A stretch of DNA of 36,522 nt from an uncultured Aquitalea sp. (GCF_945957525.1 NZ_CAMFLA010000029.1:1-36522); one strand, 5' to 3'; counted from the first letter of the stretch, positions 25,120-34,618 are shown. The notes: generated from the sequence alone by a model not told the origin. Made by a program: numbers and translations.

Positions 25120-26022
25120 TTACGGCAAGGGCGTTTGATAGCAGTCCCATGCCAGTCGGAGGGTGTTGGTCTGGATGGCGACGGTATCGGCAATAGGCTG
25201 GGCATAGCCGCCGGCCATGGTGATGACCAGCGCCGTGCCGTTAGAGCGGCAGGCGTCCAGCACCAGCCTGTCTCGTGCCAGCAAGCCTTCCATGCTGAGC
25301 GCCAGCTTGCCCAGCCTGTCGCCGGCGTAGGCATCCGCGCCGGCCAGATAAAACACCATGTCGGGCTGCTGGGCGGCAAACACTCTGGGCAAGGCGTCGG
25401 CCAGCTGTGCCAGGTAGTCGGCGTCGCCGGCGCCATCGGGCAAATCGATGTCCAGCGAACCGGTCTCTTTGCGGAAGGGGAAGTTCTTGGCGCCGTGCAT
25501 GGAAAAGGTGAATACCCGGGCATCGTCGCGAAAGATGGCGGCTGTGCCGTTGCCCTGGTGCACATCCAGATCCACTACCAGCACGCGGCGGATCAAGCCT
25601 TCGGCCAACATCAGCCGCGCGGCCACAGCCACATCGTTGAATACACAAAAGCCACTGCCTTTGTGTGCGTAGGCGTGGTGGGTGCCGCCGGCGAGGTTGG
25701 CCGAACAGCCGGCAATCAGCGCGCTGCGCGCCGCGGCGATGGTGCCGCCCACCGATCGGCGCGAACGTTCAACCAACTGTGGCGAGCCCGGCAGGCCGAT
25801 TTCGCGCCAGGCCTTTTCCGGCAGGCTGCCGCCCAGTACTTGATCCACATAGTCGGCATCGTGCGCCAGCGTCAGTTCATAGCGGCTGGCGGCAGGCGGG
25901 GTGTCCATGGCGTCAGCGGCAAACGCCGACACCGCCTCGGCCAGCATGGCGTATTTTTCCGCCGGAAAACGATGGCCGGCAGGCAGCGGCAGGGGGAACT
26001 GGTCAGTGCGATAGAACCGCAT
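25120..26022 (-). CDS. Histone deacetylase-fold hydrolase (AcuC/acetylpolyamine amidohydrolase-like)
   Basis: This zinc-dependent deacetylase-fold protein has 300 residues. The paired histidines lie in GGTHHAYAHKGSGFCVFND (about 132-150), zinc ligands in DLDVHQGNGTA (Asp and His), and the third ligand Asp in GADAYAGD. The length and the opening MRFYRTDQFPLPLPAGHRFP fit bacterial class II-like homologues of unknown substrate. It is followed on the minus strand by msrA after a 106-bp gap. Candidate substrates are acetylated amines or lysines; none is shown. Confidence 0.92.
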   Translation of the reverse strand: MRFYRTDQFPLPLPAGHRFPAEKYAMLAEAVSAFAADAMDTPPAASRYELTLAHDADYVDQVLGGSLPEKAWREIGLPGSPQLVERSRRSVGGTIAAARSALIAGCSANLAGGTHHAYAHKGSGFCVFNDVAVAARLMLAEGLIRRVLVVDLDVHQGNGTAAIFRDDARVFTFSMHGAKNFPFRKETGSLDIDLPDGAGDADYLAQLADALPRVFAAQQPDMVFYLAGADAYAGDRLGKLALSMEGLLARDRLVLDACRSNGTALVITMAGGYAQPIADTVAIQTNTLRLAWDCYQTPLP

Positions 26023-26031
26023 GAGCGGGCC

Positions 26032-26247
26032 TCAGAGCAGTTTGACCGGGGTGAAGCGCGGGCAGGGCGCGCCTTCGTGGATCACGGTTTCCAGAAACAT
26101 GCCGGCCGGGCGCACCCATAGCTGGTAGTCGCCGTACAGTGCGCGATAGGCCACCATGGGTTCGTGGTTTTCCGAGTGCAGGCCCAAGCCCAGCACCTCA
26201 TACAGATTGCCGCGATAGTGGCGGTAAATGCCGCGTGGGATATCCAT
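26032..26247 (-). CDS. DUF1653 domain protein
   Basis: The 71-residue product starts MDIPRGIYRHYRGNLYEVLG and includes VAYRALYGDYQLWVRPAGMF, the DUF1653 pattern, a small beta-rich fold of unknown function. The ATG at 26247 is favoured over 26250 because AGGAG lies 6 bp upstream. It ends 9 bp before the deacetylase-fold gene and is probably cotranscribed with it. Longer frames starting upstream have no family support. Confidence 0.85.
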   Translation of the reverse strand: MDIPRGIYRHYRGNLYEVLGLGLHSENHEPMVAYRALYGDYQLWVRPAGMFLETVIHEGAPCPRFTPVKLL

Positions 26248-26299
26248 CATGCGCTCCTGTCGTTGATTGCGCGCAGGATGGCAAGCCCGGCCGCCGTGG

Positions 26300-26761
26300 T
26301 CAAGCTTCGCGGCCGTTCCAGTAATAAACGCGGAAGTCGCGGTCCAGCTCGAAACCGTTGCGCTCGTACAGGCGCTGGGCTTTTTCGTTGTCATGCGCGG
26401 TTTGCAGCATGATGTCGCCGCCGCCCAGTGACAGGATGTGCGCCTGGCATTTTTCCAGCAGCAGCTTGCTGGCGCCGGTGCCGCGATAGTCCGGCGTGAC
26501 GAACAGATCGTGCAGTAGCCAGCCGGGTTTGAGGGTGAGGGAGGAAAAGCCGGGATACATCAGGGCGAATCCAACCGCTGTGCCGGCGTCTTCGGCCAAC
26601 CATACCCAGGCCTCGCCGTTGTCCAGCCGCTGTGTCAGATAGGCGATACAGTCCTCGTCGGACTGGGTGACATGGTAAAAGGCAAGGTAGTCCTTGAAGA
26701 GCGGCAGCAGTCGCGGCAGGGCGTCGCTGCCGATGCGGTCGGCGGTGAGGGTCATGGGCAT
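26300..26761 (-). CDS. GNAT-family N-acetyltransferase
   Basis: The product has about 153 residues from the ATG at 26761 (another ATG at 26755 is equally possible). The acetyl-CoA-binding region follows the pattern of motif A: LHDLFVTPDYRGTGASKLLL, then motif B AHDNEKAQRLYERNGFEL. Both are typical GNAT features. The N-terminal extension to 26818 lacks family similarity and was left out. Substrate unknown; related proteins act on small amines or antibiotics. Confidence 0.9.
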   Translation of the reverse strand: MPMTLTADRIGSDALPRLLPLFKDYLAFYHVTQSDEDCIAYLTQRLDNGEAWVWLAEDAGTAVGFALMYPGFSSLTLKPGWLLHDLFVTPDYRGTGASKLLLEKCQAHILSLGGGDIMLQTAHDNEKAQRLYERNGFELDRDFRVYYWNGREA

Positions 26762-26842
26762 TTTCCGGGTGATGGCAAGCAATCGTCCTGTTATATGCAA
26801 ATGCGGGTAAGGATTCAAGCGTTTGTCATGGCGATCGGCAAG

Positions 26843-27811
26843 TCAGTCGCGCATGAAACAGGCGTCTGCATCGCCGTTTTGCTGGTAGCTGGCGTAAAGA
26901 TTGCTGAAATCCATCTCGCCGAAACTGTCGCTGAGGAAGTCGAGCAGGCTGCGCACCGAGGGCAGTAGTCCTTGTCGGGAAGGGAACAGCGCATATACCA
27001 CCGCTTCTTGCGGCCGCCACTCCGGCAGGGCCTGCAGCAGCAGTCCTTGCTGCAGATCCTTGAAGCAAGCCAGCAGCGGCAACTGGGCAAAGCCCGCATT
27101 GTCGAGCGCGGCGCGCCTGATGGTGATCATGTCGTCGGTCACCAGACGCGGGGTGTGAATGACCTGCGCGCTTTCGCGCGCCGGGCCGATACGGCTCAGG
27201 CACCAGTGGTATTCCCTTTGCTGGGCCCCCCAGTGCAGGCTGGGCAGCTCGGCAAGCTGCGCGGGCTCGGTCAATGCGGGGTATTGGCGCAACAGCGCCG
27301 GGCTGGCTACCAGTTCCTGCGGGCTGCGGGAAAGGCGTTTCATGACCAGCCCGCTGTCGGCGAAGGGCGGCGTTTTCACTTGCAGCGCAATGTCCATGCC
27401 CTCCCGCAGCACGTCCACTTCCCGGTTGGTGCTTTCCAGCAGGATACGTACTTGAGGATAGCGCGCCATGTAGCGCGAAATCATTCCCGCCACCACGAAA
27501 TTGAGCAGGGCGGTGGGGCAGCTGATTCTCACCGTGCCCTGAGGGGAAACCTGTTTCTTTTCCACAAAGGCCCGAGCTGCATCGCCGGCGGCCAGCACTT
27601 GCCGGCAGTAAGCGTAGAACTCCTGGCCTAGGTCGGTAACGGAGAAGTGTCGGGTAGAGCGGTTGATCAAACGGACGGAGAGGCTTTTTTCCAGATCCTG
27701 AATGCTGCGGCTGAGCTTGGACTTGGACACGCCGGATGCCCGGCTGGCGGCGCCAAAGCCGCCGCAGTCAACGATCAGGGCAAAGTGGTACAAGGCATTG
27801 AGATCGTACAT
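26843..27811 (-). CDS. LysR-family regulator next to hchA
   Basis: The product has 322 residues: an N-terminal winged HTH ([20 protein letters not shown], about 16-35), the linker helix [19 protein letters not shown], and a substrate-binding domain (about 90-300). The opening [19 protein letters not shown] is typical of the AaeR/DsdC-like LysR group. It is divergent from hchA across a 193-bp gap and may control it. Confidence 0.93.
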   Translation of the reverse strand: MYDLNALYHFALIVDCGGFGAASRASGVSKSKLSRSIQDLEKSLSVRLINRSTRHFSVTDLGQEFYAYCRQVLAAGDAARAFVEKKQVSPQGTVRISCPTALLNFVVAGMISRYMARYPQVRILLESTNREVDVLREGMDIALQVKTPPFADSGLVMKRLSRSPQELVASPALLRQYPALTEPAQLAELPSLHWGAQQREYHWCLSRIGPARESAQVIHTPRLVTDDMITIRRAALDNAGFAQLPLLACFKDLQQGLLLQALPEWRPQEAVVYALFPSRQGLLPSVRSLLDFLSDSFGEMDFSNLYASYQQNGDADACFMRD

Positions 27812-27920
27812 GGCGCGGGTTGTTGGTGTGGATTCAAGAGGCAGACCCTACCGCAAGCGGCGGCGGGATGTCTGCTGCAGACCGTGTCCCGAAGGTGAAA
27901 CACTCTGTTTCTGCCTGTGT

Positions 27921-27949
27921 TTGATTGTGTTAGCTGTTACAAATGTATA
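27921..27949 (+). promoter_or_regulatory. Sigma-70 promoter of hchA
   Basis: TTGATT (27921-27926) and TGTATA (27944-27949) are separated by 17 bp, and lie about 55 bp upstream of the hchA ATG. Confidence 0.6.
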
Positions 27950-28004
27950 TTGCAAGTCGGGGCGGCGCATTCCGCCAGCCGCCTGCTTTGCACAGGAGCC
28001 TTCC

Positions 28005-28886
28005 ATGACCAGTCATGCCGCCGATTTGAGCAGACAGCCGACGCCGGATCCGGCCGAAGAAAACGCATTCTTTCCTTCACCGTACTCCCTGAGCCAGTAC
28101 ACCGCGCCCAAGACGGACTTTGACGGCACCACCTATCCCCAGCCTTATCGGGGCGGCAAGTGGCGGGTGCTGATGGTGGCTGCGGATGAACGTTATGTGC
28201 TGATGCGCAACGGGACCATGTTCTCAACCGGCAATCACCCGGTGGAAACCTTGCTCCCGATGCATCACATCGACAGCGCTGGTTTCGAGATCGACGTGGC
28301 CACGCTGTCGGGTAATCCGGTGAAGTTTGAAATGTGGGCGATGCCGGGAGAGGACGAAACCGTCAAGGCGGTGTACGAGAAGTACCGCGACAAATTCAAA
28401 ACGCCACTGAAGCTTTCCTCGGTGATGGCCGAAGCCTTGGGCGAGGACTCGCCTTACATTGCTGTGTTTGTGCCGGGCGGTCATGGCGCGTTGGTGGGGA
28501 TTCCCCGTAGCGAGGAGGTCAAGGCCCTGCTGGACTGGACAATGCGCAAGGACAAGTACCTGATCACGCTGTGTCACGGCCCCGCCTGTCTCTTGGCTGC
28601 CGCCATCGGCGAAAACAAGCAGGACTACCCGTTCAAGGGCTACCAGATCTGCGTCTTCCCCGACGCGCTGGATGAAGGCGCCAATATTCAGATCGGCTAC
28701 ATGCCGGGCATGTTGCCCTGGCCGCTGGAGAAAAGCCTGCGGGATCTGGGCGTGGAAGTGCTCAATCAGGGCATTTCCGGTCAGTGCCATCAGGATCGCA
28801 AGTTGATTACCGGCGACAGCCCATTGGCCGCCAACGCCATCGGTAAGATGGCGGCCAGCGCGCTGTTGGCCGAAGCGAAGCGCTGA
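28005..28886 (+). CDS. hchA: Hsp31/HchA: DJ-1/PfpI chaperone-glyoxalase
   Basis: This 293-residue class I glutamine-amidotransferase-like fold protein protects against heat, acid and methylglyoxal. It has the nucleophile elbow [10 protein letters not shown] (catalytic Cys) and the family block [13 protein letters not shown], plus [18 protein letters not shown] near the N-terminus. The ATG at 28005 is chosen for its ACAGGAG ribosome site; longer reading frames upstream run through the promoter. Length matches E. coli HchA (283). Confidence 0.94.
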   Translation: MTSHAADLSRQPTPDPAEENAFFPSPYSLSQYTAPKTDFDGTTYPQPYRGGKWRVLMVAADERYVLMRNGTMFSTGNHPVETLLPMHHIDSAGFEIDVATLSGNPVKFEMWAMPGEDETVKAVYEKYRDKFKTPLKLSSVMAEALGEDSPYIAVFVPGGHGALVGIPRSEEVKALLDWTMRKDKYLITLCHGPACLLAAAIGENKQDYPFKGYQICVFPDALDEGANIQIGYMPGMLPWPLEKSLRDLGVEVLNQGISGQCHQDRKLITGDSPLAANAIGKMAASALLAEAKR

Positions 28887-28898
28887 GCATGGGCATTG

Positions 28899-28923
28899 GC
28901 CCCGCTTGCGGTGCAGGCGGGGC
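28899..28923. terminator. GC-rich hairpin between hchA and dabA
   Basis: GCCCCGC (28899-28905) pairs with GCGGGGC (28917-28923) between the convergent hchA and dabA stops. It lacks a T-run, so it is a weak candidate. Confidence 0.35.
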
Positions 28924-28927
28924 GGGA

Positions 28928-31351
28928 TCAGGCGTGGGTGGCATCGCGCCGGTTTGCGTCTGGCTGATTCTGGTTTGCCGTGTCGGCGCTGGCGAACGGG
29001 TGGCGCCACTCGCCGCGCACCCACTGTTGCAGTTGCCCGGCGTCGATGCGGTACAGGTGCAGCCAGCCGTTGGCGGCCAGTCGGGCTACCTCGGGCTGGC
29101 GTTGCAGCGCCAGCTCCATCAGCCTGGCCGGCGCATCGATGCAGGCCGCCAGTCGCAGCGGCTCGTGCCGCCATCGTTCACCGTCATGCACGGACTGCAG
29201 GGATAGCCCGATGCGCAAGTCGCCGCTATTGCCTTCAAATACGCCGATACGTCCCCCCACCACGTTGTGCAACAGCTTGTTGCCGCTGCCGTAGCGCTCC
29301 GGGTCCGCCACCGAGGCGAAGTACTGCATGTTGATCCAGTGCGCCACTACCAGCGGGCCGCCCAGAATGCCGCCAAGTTGCCGAGCGTCCGGGTCGCTTC
29401 GCCAGTCGTACTCCTGCAGGAAAGCGCGGCCGTCCAGATTCAGCGCGGCTGTGCGCGAACGGGGGGCCGCGATGAAAAAGGCATTGTTGGCCAAGCCCCA
29501 TTCCGGGCGGGTTTCCGCCCAGTGGTGGCCTTTTTGCCGCAGCAGCGTCAGCAGGCTCGGGTCGTCGATGGCGTCCGGCACGCCATCCTTTCCTGCTCGC
29601 CGGGCGCGAGCCAAGCGTTCTGCCGCATCCAGCAGCGGGCGCAGCACGTGGGCGCGCGCTTTTGGCTCCTGTTCGGGCTGCGGGGTGGGAAGGATGCGCA
29701 ACTCGTCGCTATGAGTGAGGTGCAGGGCCGGCAGAAACAGCGTGTCGTCGGGAATGGGCAAGCCTGCGGCGTCCAGGCCCGCTCGCACCGCCGGCCGTTG
29801 CAGCCAGTCACTCAATAGCAGCACGTGCAGATGGCCGCCGTGCCCGCCGCAGGCGCCGCATTGCAAGGCAGAGGCTTGCGGATTGTTGCTGCTGTGACTG
29901 GCATGGCCTATCAGCAGCACGGTGCGAGGAAAGCTTGCGCCCAGTCCCATGGCCGGCAGCAGGGTGAGCAGGATGGCAACGATGGTATCCGTATCCAGCT
30001 GACGGCCGGCCGTTACCATGGCCTGATCGTCGCTGTTGAGCCAGGGGTCCAGCTGGGACAGGGAGGCGCGGGCCTTGCTGGGGAAGGCTTTGCGCAATAG
30101 CTTGCCGGCCTTGCCCAGCCCGGCGCTTTCCACCAGCGTGAAGGAGGACAAGGGCGCGCGCTGAAAGTGATTCCACTCGTGCAGGCCTTTTTCCAGGGGC
30201 GGGGCCAGTGCCTCCCAGCTGGGCGCCAGCAAACCCGGCAGCCGGGGCTGGCTGTGTGTTTCCCCGGAAAAACGGATGGCCAGCGGTAGGCCGAAGAAAC
30301 CGGCGAAACCGGCGGTGCTGATGTTGGCTCCGGTCTGCTCCAGTGCCTGGCGCATGGGTTCGGAACGCACATCGATGCAGAAAACGGCGTGCAGATCGCG
30401 ACCGATGCGCGCCGGCTGGCTGTCCTGCAGCGGCAGCGCGGCAAGCAAGGCTTCGTGCGCGGCCAGCTCTGCGGCGCGCTGCCATGGTAGCTCGCGAGAA
30501 ATGCTTGTCGCGACAGGGGTGGGCCAGTGGGTTTGCCAGCGATGCCAGCAACTGTCCGGCGTGCGTTCGCCGTCGTCCAGCAGGCATTCCCAAGCCAGTT
30601 GCATGGCCAGCAGCTCTTGCGGCAGCGTGCAGGCGCGCCCGGCCAGTTCCGCTTGCCATAGCTGGAAACGGCACCATGCGGCCCAGCCGCTGTTGCGCAG
30701 CAGCAGCGCATGCAGCCAGTCAGTCAGCCAGCGCTGGGCGGGTTGCAGCTGCGACATGGCATGGCGGATCAACTGCGTAGGGTCCTTGGGCAGGGTGGCG
30801 ATGGCCTTCTCGAGCTTTGCCTTGAGCGCGGCGTTACGGCTGGGGACGGGCTGCAGGGCCATTTCGTCCAGCCAGGCCCGGTACAGGCTGCGACCCCGAT
30901 CAGGCTGCCAGTCGGCCTGGTCGTGATCAAACCAGGCGGCGCAACATTGGCTGATCTGCTGGGTAATCACTTGTCGCCAGCTTTGCATGCCGGCGTGACC
31001 GGCCGAATCGTCGCGCCAATCACTTTGCAGGCGGGTGGCCGGTGTCGGGTTGGGCTGTGGAGTGTTCAGCCACGCGTCCAGGGTGGTTTCCGTGCCGTAT
31101 TCACGCAGCGCGGCGGCCAGATGGCGTGGAGCAATCCGGCCCTGATCGTATTGGCGGCGGTAATGGGCTTCATTCAGATGCAGGCCGCTGCCAGCCAAGC
31201 GCTGCAAGCAGTGGTTTGCTTCGGCAAAAGTCATGTCGCGCAAGCCCCAGTAGGGGGAGCTGGCCAGCAGACTGTCCAGCGGCCAACTGGGAGCGATGCG
31301 ATTGGCGGCGGCGTCGGCCGCGGTCTGCCAGTCGAGATCGGTATGCGTCAT
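28928..31351 (-). CDS. dabA: DabA (DUF2309) bicarbonate-uptake catalytic subunit
   Basis: DabA is a cytoplasmic, carbonic-anhydrase-like zinc protein that works with DabB to accumulate inorganic carbon vectorially. The product has 807 residues from the ATG at 31351, which overlaps the dabB stop by 4 bp (ATGA). Likely zinc and active-site residues are Cys325 and Asp327 in AVFCIDVRSEPMRQ, His483 in LIGHASHSSNNP, and Cys498 in LQCGACGGHGG. These match the Cys-Asp-His-Cys set described for Halothiobacillus DabA. An in-frame extension upstream lies inside dabB and was rejected. It is GC-rich like the neighbouring chromosome. Confidence 0.95.
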   Translation of the reverse strand: MTHTDLDWQTAADAAANRIAPSWPLDSLLASSPYWGLRDMTFAEANHCLQRLAGSGLHLNEAHYRRQYDQGRIAPRHLAAALREYGTETTLDAWLNTPQPNPTPATRLQSDWRDDSAGHAGMQSWRQVITQQISQCCAAWFDHDQADWQPDRGRSLYRAWLDEMALQPVPSRNAALKAKLEKAIATLPKDPTQLIRHAMSQLQPAQRWLTDWLHALLLRNSGWAAWCRFQLWQAELAGRACTLPQELLAMQLAWECLLDDGERTPDSCWHRWQTHWPTPVATSISRELPWQRAAELAAHEALLAALPLQDSQPARIGRDLHAVFCIDVRSEPMRQALEQTGANISTAGFAGFFGLPLAIRFSGETHSQPRLPGLLAPSWEALAPPLEKGLHEWNHFQRAPLSSFTLVESAGLGKAGKLLRKAFPSKARASLSQLDPWLNSDDQAMVTAGRQLDTDTIVAILLTLLPAMGLGASFPRTVLLIGHASHSSNNPQASALQCGACGGHGGHLHVLLLSDWLQRPAVRAGLDAAGLPIPDDTLFLPALHLTHSDELRILPTPQPEQEPKARAHVLRPLLDAAERLARARRAGKDGVPDAIDDPSLLTLLRQKGHHWAETRPEWGLANNAFFIAAPRSRTAALNLDGRAFLQEYDWRSDPDARQLGGILGGPLVVAHWINMQYFASVADPERYGSGNKLLHNVVGGRIGVFEGNSGDLRIGLSLQSVHDGERWRHEPLRLAACIDAPARLMELALQRQPEVARLAANGWLHLYRIDAGQLQQWVRGEWRHPFASADTANQNQPDANRRDATHA

Positions 31352-32808
31352 GGGCGGCTGTCTCCGTTGCGGTGGGAAGGTTGGCCGAAGAGGCCCGGGC
31401 GAGCGCGCTGGGTGAGGCGTACCCACCATTCATCGAGGTACAGGCCGCCAAACGCCAGTGCATACAGGCGGCGGCTGAGCGGATGCGGAGGATGGCGCGC
31501 CAGCCAGCCCTGCAGCAGGTAGAGCGCGACAAAGAACAGCGCCACCAACGCTTGGCACGGCAGAGGGGCGCCGGGTTGGTCGGTCTGCAGGCGGGCAAAC
31601 AGGGTGTGCAGCAGCAAATAGACCTGGCACAGCGCCAGCGCCAACAGCGTGCCGCGCCATCCCCGGCAAAGCGGCGCCAAACCCAGGCCGATCACCACCA
31701 CCAGCAGCAGTGGAGGTTGTACCGGGTGGGCCTGCGCGAATCCCCAGACCTGCAGGCTCAAGGTCAGCAAGGCGATGCCGGCCAGTCCGTTGGCGGCATG
31801 CGTCCAGCCGCCGTCGGTTTGTGCCGGCGCGGGCTGGCGAATGGTGGCGCGCACCTGGCTGCCGGAGCTGAGAAAGGCATGCGCCTTATAGATGGAATGC
31901 GCCACCAGGTGCAGCAAGGCCAGCGAATACTGACCCAGCCCGCACTCCATCAGCATGAAGCCCATCTGGGCGCAGGTAGACCAGGCCAGCCGCAGTTTGA
32001 TGCTGATGCGGGTTTGCATTACCCAGCAGGCAAGGCCTGCGGTAATGCCTCCCCACAGGGTCAGTAGCCAGGCGCTGGACGGGGCGACGCTCCACAAGGG
32101 TGCCAGCTTGATCAGCACCATGCCCCCCAGATTGACGACACCGGCGTGCAGCAGTGCCGATACCGGCGTGGGCGCTTCCATCACTTGCGTCAGCCAGCCG
32201 TGGAAGGGCAGTTGTGCGGTTTTCAGCAGAACGCAGCTGCTTACCAGCAAAGCACCCAATGTGCGTAAGGTTTGCCGAAGAGGGTCGTCCAGTGCTTGTG
32301 CCGCATCGGCAAAATAGGGCGAACCTACCGACCAGGCGATCAGCAACGCGCCGCCAAGCAGGCACCACTCCGCCAGCCGGCTGGCCACCGCTTCACGGCG
32401 GGCGGCGATCAGCGCCTGGGGGCGGGTGGGGTAATAAGTCAGCAGGGTGTGCAAGGCGCGGCTGGTCAGCAGCCAGCCTATCAGCAGCGTGGGCCAGTCG
32501 CGGCTGGCCACCACCAGCGTAGCGCCCACCAGCAGCCAGCCCAGAGCTCGCAAATAGCGCCGCTGGCCGGGTTCGCCGCTGAGATAGCGGGCGGAAAATC
32601 GCAGGATCACCCAGGCCAGCAGCTGTATCAGCAGCTGAAACAGCAGGCCGGCCTGCGCGCCATTCCGTACCATCAGCAACGCGGCTGCCGCCGCGCCCAG
32701 GGCGGCGCTGGTGTGCGCCATCCGCCAATGGGCAGTCAGTGAAGCTGCGCCCAATGCCGGCAGCAACCAGAGAGTGGCAATCAGGCTGTGTTCGGAGAGC
32801 AACAACAT
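31348..32808 (-). CDS. dabB: DabB, NuoL-like membrane subunit of DAB bicarbonate uptake
   Basis: The product has 486 residues from the ATG at 32808 (a TTG five codons upstream is the alternative). It is almost wholly membrane-embedded, with about 12 or more helices, and belongs to the NADH-quinone oxidoreductase L/M family. Conserved features include the HGWLTQVMEAPTPVSALLHAG-type block (broken here at about residues 199-218) and an internal lysine, LKTAQLPFHGW. In DAB complexes this subunit couples cation flow to the DabA reaction. The gene starts 96 bp from the divergent LysR gene. Confidence 0.94.
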   Translation of the reverse strand: MLLLSEHSLIATLWLLPALGAASLTAHWRMAHTSAALGAAAAALLMVRNGAQAGLLFQLLIQLLAWVILRFSARYLSGEPGQRRYLRALGWLLVGATLVVASRDWPTLLIGWLLTSRALHTLLTYYPTRPQALIAARREAVASRLAEWCLLGGALLIAWSVGSPYFADAAQALDDPLRQTLRTLGALLVSSCVLLKTAQLPFHGWLTQVMEAPTPVSALLHAGVVNLGGMVLIKLAPLWSVAPSSAWLLTLWGGITAGLACWVMQTRISIKLRLAWSTCAQMGFMLMECGLGQYSLALLHLVAHSIYKAHAFLSSGSQVRATIRQPAPAQTDGGWTHAANGLAGIALLTLSLQVWGFAQAHPVQPPLLLVVVIGLGLAPLCRGWRGTLLALALCQVYLLLHTLFARLQTDQPGAPLPCQALVALFFVALYLLQGWLARHPPHPLSRRLYALAFGGLYLDEWWVRLTQRARPGLFGQPSHRNGDSRP

Positions 32809-32877
32809 GAGACATCCTGCCAAAATGGAAACATCGGCACTATGCCCGGTCGGTGATGTTCGGTAAAATACATTAAT

Positions 32878-32887
32878 ATTTATAAAT
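32878..32887. promoter_or_regulatory. Palindromic LysR-type site between dabB and its regulator
   Basis: ATTTATAAAT is a perfect palindrome in the AT-rich strip upstream of the divergent LysR gene. The region contains T-N11-A style symmetry expected of LysR operators. It could serve both dabB and the regulator gene. Confidence 0.45.
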
Positions 32888-32903
32888 CAATCTATTTTTT
32901 AGA

Positions 32904-33794
32904 ATGATAAATCGGCTCAACTACCATCACCTCTATTACTTCTGGCGCGTGGCGGCGGAGGGGCACCTTACCCGCACCGCAGAGCGGCTGCATATTTCGC
33001 AGTCGGCCCTGTCCGCCCAGATCCGCCAATTGGAAGAACAACTGGGCGCGCCGCTGTTTCTGCGCGAAGGCAAAAGGCTGCTGCTGACGGAAATGGGTTC
33101 GTCCGTGCTGCGCTATGCCGAAGCCATTTTCGCGCTGGGCAATGAGCTGCTGGCGGCAACAGCGGCACAGGATGCCGGGCAGGGGGGGCTGCTGCGCATC
33201 GGCAGCGTATCCACGCTATCGCGCAACTTTCTGGAAAGCTTTTTGAGCCCGGTATTGAGTAGGCCGGCCGTGAAGCTGAATCTGGAGGCGGGCGGGCTAG
33301 ACGAGCTGCTGGGCCGCCTCAGCGCCTTCGAGCTGGATGTGGTGTTGAGCAACCGTCCGGTGATCGCCGACGATAAACACCCCTGGCGCTGCCGTACGCT
33401 GGCGCGTCAGGAGGTGTGCCTTATCGGACCGCCCGGGTTGATTGGCAGGGAGTTTGACCTGGAACAGGTGCTAAGCCGGCATGCCCTGATGGTGCCCAGC
33501 GCCAAGAGCGAAATCCGTGTGCGCTTCGATCTGCTTTGCGAACAACTGGGTGTCGAGCCGCGCATCCGGGCAGAAGTGGACGATATGGCCACTTTGCGCC
33601 TGCTGGCGCGCGACGCTGGCGCGGTAGCCCTGATTCCGGCCATCGTGGTGAAGGATGAGCTGAGCAAAGGGCTGCTGGAGAAATATGGATCGGTGCGCGG
33701 TGTTGAGGAGACTTTCTACGCCATCACCGTACGCCGCCGGTTTGAGGCCCCGCATCTGCAAGAGCTGTTTCAGCTGTTCGCCATGCCGGGCTGA
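32904..33794 (+). CDS. LysR-family (NhaR-like) regulator of dabBA
   Basis: The product has 296 residues. The opening LNYHHLYYFWRVAAEGHLTR and HTH TAERLHISQSALSAQIRQLE (about 25-44) match NhaR/LysR proteins, with an inducer-binding domain behind (about 90-290). Position divergent from dabB-dabA across a short AT-rich gap suggests it controls bicarbonate uptake in response to CO2 limitation or ion state. It ends in a terminator at 33858. Confidence 0.93.
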   Translation: MINRLNYHHLYYFWRVAAEGHLTRTAERLHISQSALSAQIRQLEEQLGAPLFLREGKRLLLTEMGSSVLRYAEAIFALGNELLAATAAQDAGQGGLLRIGSVSTLSRNFLESFLSPVLSRPAVKLNLEAGGLDELLGRLSAFELDVVLSNRPVIADDKHPWRCRTLARQEVCLIGPPGLIGREFDLEQVLSRHALMVPSAKSEIRVRFDLLCEQLGVEPRIRAEVDDMATLRLLARDAGAVALIPAIVVKDELSKGLLEKYGSVRGVEETFYAITVRRRFEAPHLQELFQLFAMPG

Positions 33795-33857
33795 GGATGC
33801 GTTCGCCGGCGTGTGGCCGGGCAGGCGTGGATGCGCTGACAAAACGGCTGACGCCGT

Positions 33858-33884
33858 GCCGGCGCGCCTTGGCGCCGGCTCTTT
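33858..33884 (+). terminator. Intrinsic terminator after the LysR gene
   Basis: GCCGGCGC (33858-33865) and GCGCCGGC (33872-33879) enclose a 6-nt loop, followed by TCTTT. It sits 64 bp after the LysR stop. Confidence 0.7.
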
Positions 33885-33905
33885 ACGAGGTTGTAGGCGC
33901 CGCTC

Positions 33906-34184
33906 TTATTTGTGCTGTTTTTTCCGGTCCATCAGCGACTCGGCGGCCTTCATCGCGTTTTGCAGATGAACGCGCGAAAAATCACTCAGATTCGGACATT
34001 GCTGTAAAAAGGCGCTTTTTTCTTGATAGAAAGCAATCAGCGCCATGGTGGACTTGTTTCGCAGCAGGTTTTCCCATTTGCCGATGGCGTATTGGTCGCG
34101 ATTGCTGTTGTCAAAGTCGCTGCAGACATCGGCAAAAGCGCTGGCGGAGCCCAGCAGCAGGGCAAGGGTAATCAGGTATTTCAT
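33906..34184 (-). CDS. Small secreted protein of unknown function
   Basis: From the ATG at 34184, behind AGGAGGAG, the product has 92 residues. A signal peptide (MKYLITLALLLGSASAFA, cut before DVCSD) precedes a mature chain of about 74 residues with two cysteines (DVCSD and QQCPN), which could form a disulfide in the periplasm. I recognise no family. The tail is basic (MDRKKQHK). It appears monocistronic. Confidence 0.75.
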   Translation of the reverse strand: MKYLITLALLLGSASAFADVCSDFDNSNRDQYAIGKWENLLRNKSTMALIAFYQEKSAFLQQCPNLSDFSRVHLQNAMKAAESLMDRKKQHK

Positions 34185-34206
34185 TCTCAACACTCCTCCT
34201 GGCCTG

Positions 34207-34404
34207 TCAGCGGCCATCCTTGATGTCGCGGCTCTCGTGAACGCGCAGCCATTTTTGCCAATACCATTTGGCGATTCTCATGATGTATTTCATGGTGTAT
34301 TCACTGCCGGGCTGAAGGCCGGCAGCTTCCTGAAAATGCCGTGGAATGGGCATTAGAGGCGCAATGGAGGCAAGGTTCCTTTGGGTCGAAGTATTTTTTA
34401 CCAT
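34207..34404 (-). CDS. Small ORF of unknown function
   Basis: This open frame of up to 65 residues ends MRIAKWYWQKWLRVHESRDI and stops 22 bp upstream of the secreted-protein gene. The true start might be internal, giving only about 28 residues; no strong ribosome site is visible. The aromatic, basic helix could be a short peptide or chance coding. I cannot assign a function. Confidence 0.3.
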   Translation of the reverse strand: MVKNTSTQRNLASIAPLMPIPRHFQEAAGLQPGSEYTMKYIMRIAKWYWQKWLRVHESRDIKDGR

Positions 34405-34459
34405 TAATCAAGCAGCAGGTGATTTTCTCGTCGCCAATTGTGGTGCTTCCAGAAAAACA

Positions 34460-34484
34460 AAGCCCTCCCGGCTTGGGAGGGCTT
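34460..34484 (-). terminator. Terminator downstream of slyD
   Basis: AAGCCCTCCC (34460-34469) and GGGAGGGCTT (34475-34484) form a 10-bp perfect stem with a 5-nt loop. On the minus strand it is followed by TGTTTTTC. It is 135 bp after the slyD stop. Confidence 0.75.
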
Positions 34485-34618
34485 CAATCTGGAGGCTGGC
34501 TTGCTTGGAGCGGCTAACAAAAATCCGTATCACGGCTGAAGCAAAGCGCGCCGATGCGGGCAGTACTTGAGTACGGCAAGGAGGCGCAACGCAGCATCAG
34601 GTGCTGTGTTGGCCGATC

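Noticed and set aside
27702-28004. N-terminal extension of hchA
   Set aside because: It would overlap the divergent LysR gene and run through the promoter at 27921-27949; HchA begins at the ATG with a ribosome site at 28005.
31042-32067. Plus-strand frame across the dabA-dabB junction
   Set aside because: It is antisense to both genes, Arg/Ala-rich, with no domain.
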